A stretch of 64,000 bases of DNA from Flavobacterium sp. (GTDB taxonomy: Bacteria; Bacteroidota; Bacteroidia; Flavobacteriales; Flavobacteriaceae): assembly GCA_017983975.1 (NCBI GenBank), contig JAGOAL010000007.1, forward strand, positions 1 through 64,000. Reading direction: 5' to 3'. The position numbers were made by a program, and so were the translations under genes. Shown piece after piece: positions 60,137-64,000 of the stretch. Below the pieces are notes generated by a model. That model was not told the DNA's origin and did no database searches. It saw nothing but the letters and a program-made list of their open reading frames with translations. Positions within the stretch are counted from its first letter, which is position 1, and each line of letters opens with the position of its first letter.

Positions 60137-61818
60137 TGGCAACAAATAAATCAAACGCTTTAAAGCAATTCGGAATTGTATTTTTAGCCCTTATCGTAAT
60201 CAATCTGATTAGTCATTTCTTTTTCAAACGATTTGATTTAACGCAAGATAAACGCTATACCCTTTCGGAAACTACTTTGAATATTATTAAAAATGTAGAC
60301 AGTCCATTGTATATTGATGTGTATTTAGAAGGTAACTTTCCGCCCGAATTCAAACGTTTACAAAACGAAACCAAGCAATTATTAGAAGAATTTTCGGCGT
60401 ATAATTCAAATATTGTGTTCCAATTTAAAAACCCTATTGAAAAAGAAACCATGCGGGTGGAAGTCATGAAAGAATTTTATGAACGCGGCATGCAACCGTT
60501 GAGTATTACTGTTGAAGACAAAGGAAAACAATCGCAAGAAGTAGTGTTTCCATGGGCTCAAGCAACTTATGGCGATAAATTTACAAAAGTGAGTTTATTG
60601 AAAAATTTAATGGGCGCTTCAACCGAAGAAAAAGTAATTAGTTCGGTACAGCATTTAGAATTTGGTTTTGCCGAAGCCATCACTAAAATCACAAAAGAAA
60701 AACAAAAGAAAATTGCGGTCATTAAAGGAAATGGCGAATTAATTGAACCGTTGATTGCCGATTTTCTTACAACGGTTAAAGAAAGTTATTACATTGGTCC
60801 ATTTACGTTAGATTCAGTTGCAAATCAGCCTGTTCAAACCTTAGCAGCACTTAAAAAATATGATTTAGCGTTAATTGCAAAACCTACCGAAGCTTTTTCG
60901 GAAGCCGAAAAACAAGTGTTAGATCAATTCATCATGAACGGCGGAAAAACGTTATGGTTGGTTGATGCGGTTTCGGCCGATATGGATAGCATGTACAACG
61001 AAACGGGCACTATTTTAGCACATCCGCGCGAATTGAACCTAACCGATTTATTCTTTAAGTATGGTATTCGAATGAATCCTGTATTAATTAAGGATGAATA
61101 TGCCACACCTATAAAAATAGCAACAGGAAATCAGGGTAGCGAAACACAGTTACAACAATACAATTGGAAATTTTCTCCCTTTATTTATCCAACTTCTACC
61201 CATCCTATTGTTAAAAATATGGAAGGAATTAAGTTTGAATTTTCGAGTCCGATTGAACTATTAAAAAATGATGTTAAAAAAACAGTTTTATTGAGTTCTT
61301 CTGAATATTCAAAAACCATTGGAACACCTGCACCTATTTCCTTATCTTCAATTACAGAAGAAACTACACCTGAAGAATATGCTGGAAAAGGCTTACTTCC
61401 TGTTGCGGTTATGATGGAAGGAAAATTCAAATCGGCCTACCAAAATAGAGTGTTGCCTTTTGCTGATAAAACCTTTCAATCCGTTGGAAAAGAAACTAAA
61501 ATGATAGTCATTTCTGATGGTGATGTGATTAAAAATCAATTAGACAAAGGAATGCCATTAGAACTGGGTTTTGACAAATGGACCAATCAATTGTATGGCA
61601 ATAAAGAGTTTTTATTAAACTGCGTAAATTATCTGTTAGACGACAACGGACTTATTAACATCCGAAGTAAAGATGTTGATTTACCCTTGCTCAACAAAGA
61701 AGAAGTTTATGCAAATTATACCAGCGCACAGCTTATAACTGTTGGATTACCAATACTTATTTTAGCAATCTTTGGCTTTTTATTTACCTATTTACGCAAA
61801 AAAAGATACAGCCGTTAG
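60136..61818 (+). CDS. gldG: Gliding motility protein GldG
   Basis: GldG is an auxiliary protein of the Gld ABC transporter. The 560-residue protein has one N-terminal membrane helix (about 10-30), the large periplasmic/peripheral GldG domain (RFDLTQDKRYTLSETTLNIIKN at the start), a conserved middle block KKIAVIKGNGELIEP, and a C-terminal membrane helix before YLRKKRYSR. An ATG two codons upstream is possible. Translation is coupled to gldF by TAATG. Confidence 0.93.
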   Translation: MATNKSNALKQFGIVFLALIVINLISHFFFKRFDLTQDKRYTLSETTLNIIKNVDSPLYIDVYLEGNFPPEFKRLQNETKQLLEEFSAYNSNIVFQFKNPIEKETMRVEVMKEFYERGMQPLSITVEDKGKQSQEVVFPWAQATYGDKFTKVSLLKNLMGASTEEKVISSVQHLEFGFAEAITKITKEKQKKIAVIKGNGELIEPLIADFLTTVKESYYIGPFTLDSVANQPVQTLAALKKYDLALIAKPTEAFSEAEKQVLDQFIMNGGKTLWLVDAVSADMDSMYNETGTILAHPRELNLTDLFFKYGIRMNPVLIKDEYATPIKIATGNQGSETQLQQYNWKFSPFIYPTSTHPIVKNMEGIKFEFSSPIELLKNDVKKTVLLSSSEYSKTIGTPAPISLSSITEETTPEEYAGKGLLPVAVMMEGKFKSAYQNRVLPFADKTFQSVGKETKMIVISDGDVIKNQLDKGMPLELGFDKWTNQLYGNKEFLLNCVNYLLDDNGLINIRSKDVDLPLLNKEEVYANYTSAQLITVGLPILILAIFGFLFTYLRKKRYSR

Positions 61819-61834
61819 TTGTTGATAATTTGTT

Positions 61835-61865
61835 TTTGCTTTTGATTAGATTTAGAATATATTTG
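61835..61865 (+). promoter_or_regulatory. Promoter for dnaN
   Basis: TTTG at 61835-61838, a 19-nt spacer and TATATTTG at 61858-61865, 39 nt before the ATG at 61905. Confidence 0.65.
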
Positions 61866-61904
61866 TAAAACATAAAATCAATAACGATTTTAAAATACAT
61901 GATG

Positions 61905-63023
61905 ATGAAGTTTATAGTATCAAGTTCGTATTTATTAAAACAATTACAAGTTTTAGGTAGTGTAATTAACAGTAGTAACACCTTACCTATTCTTGATAAT
62001 TTCTTGTTTGAATTAGACAATAACTTATTAAAAGTTTCGGCTTCCGATTTAGAAACCACCATGACGGCAACGTTAGAAATCGATTCTAAAAGTCAAGGAA
62101 GTGTAGCAATTCCTGCTAAACTTTTATTGGATATTTTAAAAACATTTCCAGAGCAACCGCTTACTTTTACTGTTGAAGACAATTCTACAGTAGAAATTAG
62201 CTCAAACTCGGGTAAATATGCAATTGCATACGCACCAGGAGAAGAATTTCCTAAAGCAGTAGTTTTAGACGATCCTTCAAAAACAATTGTTCCTGCCGAA
62301 GTATTAGCAACTGCAGTAAGCAAAACTATCTTTGCAGCTGGAAACGATGATTTACGCCCAGTAATGAGCGGTGTTTTCTTTCAGTTCTCACCAGAGGGAC
62401 TGATTTTTGTAGCAACTGACGCTCACAAATTAGTAAAATATGCTCGCACCGATGTAAAAGCATCGCAAGTTGCCGATTTTATTATGCCTAAGAAGCCATT
62501 AAATATTCTTAAAGGAATTTTAGGCGCTTCTGATGCTGAAGTAGCTATCGAATATAACGATGCAAATGCAACATTTTCGTTTGAAAATTATGTGTTAACT
62601 TGTCGTTTAATTGATGGAAAATATCCAAATTATGAAGCGGTTATTCCAAAAGAGAATCCAAATAAATTATTAATCAATAGAGTGCAATTTTTAAACTCGG
62701 TAAGACGTGTAGCTATTTTTGCTAATAAAACGACGCACCAAATTCGTTTAAAAATCGCCGGAACCGAATTAAATATTTCGGCAGAAGATATTGATTATTC
62801 TAATAAAGCAGATGAGCGTTTGACTTGTGATTATCAAGGTGATGACATGCAAATTGGGTTCAACTCACGTTTCTTAACCGAAATGTTGAACAACTTGTCT
62901 AGCGACGAAATTCAATTAGAAATGTCGATGCCAAACCGTGCAGGAATTTTAACTCCTGTTGATGGATTAGACGAAGGTGAAACCGTAACTATGTTAGTAA
63001 TGCCAGTTATGCTGAGCAATTAA
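61905..63023 (+). CDS. dnaN: DNA polymerase III beta subunit (sliding clamp)
   Basis: DnaN forms the ring that holds the replicase on DNA. The 372-residue protein (ATG 61905, two more in-frame ATG codons lie just upstream) shows SSNTLPILDNFLFE, LLDILKTFPEQPLTF, SNSGKYAIAYAPGEEFPK, PVMSGVFFQF, FIMPKKPLNIL and the end segment PNRAGILTPVDGLDEGETVTMLVMPVML, of which MPV(M)L is the usual C-terminus. No dnaA lies next to it, so this is not the oriC region. Confidence 0.96.
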   Translation: MKFIVSSSYLLKQLQVLGSVINSSNTLPILDNFLFELDNNLLKVSASDLETTMTATLEIDSKSQGSVAIPAKLLLDILKTFPEQPLTFTVEDNSTVEISSNSGKYAIAYAPGEEFPKAVVLDDPSKTIVPAEVLATAVSKTIFAAGNDDLRPVMSGVFFQFSPEGLIFVATDAHKLVKYARTDVKASQVADFIMPKKPLNILKGILGASDAEVAIEYNDANATFSFENYVLTCRLIDGKYPNYEAVIPKENPNKLLINRVQFLNSVRRVAIFANKTTHQIRLKIAGTELNISAEDIDYSNKADERLTCDYQGDDMQIGFNSRFLTEMLNNLSSDEIQLEMSMPNRAGILTPVDGLDEGETVTMLVMPVMLSN

Positions 63024-63048
63024 TAAAAATCTAAACCAACCTTAACTT

Positions 63049-63084
63049 AAAAACCACTGAGCAGCAATGTGAAAGTGGTTTTTT
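63049..63084 (+). terminator. Terminator after dnaN
   Basis: AAAACCACT pairs with AGTGGTTTT around a 15-nt loop and is followed by a run of T residues. Confidence 0.8.
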
Positions 63085-63113
63085 AATTTTTATTTAAACG
63101 CAAAGATTTTTTT

Positions 63114-63570
63114 GAACGCGGATGAAACAGATTTAACTGATGCTCGCAGATTTTTTTTAACACCTAGACACATAAGACTAGCCGCATAGTTTGTCATGCT
63201 GAAAGCATCTCTTGAACAAATTATATGTTTTTAGAACGCGGATGAAACAGATTTAACTGATGCTCGCGGATTTTTTTAATGCAAAGAAGAACTTGGTGTA
63301 TCTTCGTGCTACACTTTGTGTGACTTTGTGTAACAAATTAAACGCAAGGGAACGCGGATGAAACGAATTTAACTGATGCTCGCGGATTTTTTTAATGCAA
63401 AGAAGAACTTGGTGTATCTTCGTGCCACACTTTGTGTGACTTTGTGTAACAAATTAAACGCAAGGGAACACGGATGAAACGAATTTAACTGATGCTCGCG
63501 GATTTTTTTAATGCAAAGAAGAACTTAGTGTATCTTCGTGCTATACTTTGTGTAACTTTGTGTAACTACA
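63114..63570 (+). repeat. 116-bp tandem repeats
   Basis: Units begin at 63234, 63350 and 63466, each with GAACGCGGATGAAAC, ACTGATGCTCGCGGATTTTT and TTTGTGTGACTTTGTGTAAC-like blocks. The copies are nearly identical. A partial unit with only the first 45 bp begins at 63114. Confidence 0.92.
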
Positions 63571-63612
63571 AAAAAACTTCTAACTTCCAACTTCTAACTT
63601 CTAACTTTGATT

Positions 63613-63620
63613 TATCTTTG
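63613..63620 (+). promoter_or_regulatory. Promoter -7 element for mnmE
   Basis: TATCTTTG followed by CAC, 17 nt before the mnmE ATG. Confidence 0.6.
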
Positions 63621-63637
63621 CACAATAAATTAAAAAC

Positions 63638-64000
63638 ATGATTCCACAAGAAACCATAGTTGCTTTAGCCACGCCATCTGGTGCAGGTGCTATTGCTATT
63701 ATTCGATTATCTGGTAAAGAGGCTATAACTATAGCGGCTCAGGTATTTGAATCGGTTTCTGGAAAAGACATTACTACGCAAAAAACGCATACAATACACT
63801 TGGGTCACATTGTTGATGATACTAAAGTGTTGGATCAAGTTTTGCTTTCCATTTTTAAAGGTCCAAATTCTTACACTGGCGAACATGTTGTAGAGATTTC
63901 GTGTCACGGTTCTGTTTTTATTCAACAACAAATCATTCAGTTATTGCTTCGTAAAGGTGCAAAAATGGCGCAAGCTGGAGAATTTACCTTACGTGCTTTT
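63638..64000 (+). CDS. mnmE: tRNA modification GTPase MnmE, 3' end outside the window
   Basis: The first 121 codons of MnmE, which with MnmG modifies U34 of several tRNAs. The N-terminal tetrahydrofolate-binding domain is clear: QETIVALATPSGAGAIAIIR, then KGPNSYTGEHVVEISCHGS and AQAGEFTLRAF at the window edge. The GTPase domain lies beyond 64000. The frame is open to the end. Confidence 0.95.
   Translation, partial: MIPQETIVALATPSGAGAIAIIRLSGKEAITIAAQVFESVSGKDITTQKTHTIHLGHIVDDTKVLDQVLLSIFKGPNSYTGEHVVEISCHGSVFIQQQIIQLLLRKGAKMAQAGEFTLRAF

Larger units (their letters stand above)
63085..63637 (+). other. 553-nt intergenic region filled with repeats
   Basis: Apart from the dnaN terminator before it and the mnmE promoter at its end, the region consists of a 116-bp repeat array (three copies plus one partial), a short dispersed-repeat relic at 63188-63214, and CTTCTAACTTCCAACTTCTA-type repeats at 63576-63606. 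I see no gene. Confidence 0.8.

Noticed and set aside
61899..63023. Replication origin next to dnaN
   Set aside because: There is no dnaA gene or DnaA-box cluster; in flavobacteria dnaN is often separate, and here it follows gldG.

Overview
The window looks like a chromosomal segment of a gliding member of the Flavobacteriaceae (Bacteroidota), most likely Flavobacterium or a close relative. The evidence is AT-rich DNA, the gliding genes gldF and gldG beside dnaN, a SusC/RagA-like TonB receptor with a DUF4249 lipoprotein partner, a fused ccsBA, menaquinone synthesis, and the Bacteroidota promoter element TANNTTTG ahead of many genes with no Shine-Dalgarno sequences. I saw no tRNA, rRNA, insertion sequence, prophage or CRISPR array.

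Layout. 1-13400: rdgB, a DEAD-box helicase, trmH, a sirtuin, purB, a CPA2 antiporter, guaB, mvaB and pyrD. 13400-22400: a small cytochrome c pair, a cyclophilin-FKBP fusion, trmD, rplS, glyA, fahA and icd. 22400-35600: the TonB receptor pair, thiamine pyrophosphokinase, rlmF, uvrB, small hypothetical genes, an acyltransferase, menD and a glutathione peroxidase. 35600-50500: ccsBA, birA, a run rsfS-ftsH-LUD protein-cdsA-psd-ACBP-sodB, an ornithine aminotransferase and rlmD. 56000-64000: purC, phoH, gldFG, dnaN and the first 121 codons of mnmE.

The most unusual part is 51058-55985. Six short cassettes, all on the + strand, each end in a 120-138 bp imperfect inverted repeat with the architecture of an integron attC site: a 5' inverse core ending in AAC, two complementary arms of about 20 nt, an asymmetric spacer and a 3' core ACGTT. 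In four of six cassettes the inverse core is complementary to the first bases of that same cassette rather than to the next one, which is the signature expected if cassettes once existed as circles. The cargo is a HEPN-like protein, a solo LytTR protein with a secreted NTF2-like protein, a ParD/ParE module with its own operator, and three exported or membrane proteins I do not recognise. No integrase gene is in the window, so this is best called a cluster of attC-like sites lacking an integrase (CALIN). Five of six sites also carry a TANNTTTG promoter element in the loop, pointing at the next cassette.

Functionally the rest is housekeeping: purine, pyrimidine and thiamine metabolism, rRNA/tRNA modification, phospholipid synthesis, respiration and c-type cytochrome maturation, replication and gliding. 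Other regulatory patterns include three genes predicted to be leaderless with identical promoter-to-ATG spacing, and A/C-rich leaders after TTTGCA promoters on purB, guaB, pyrD and purC.
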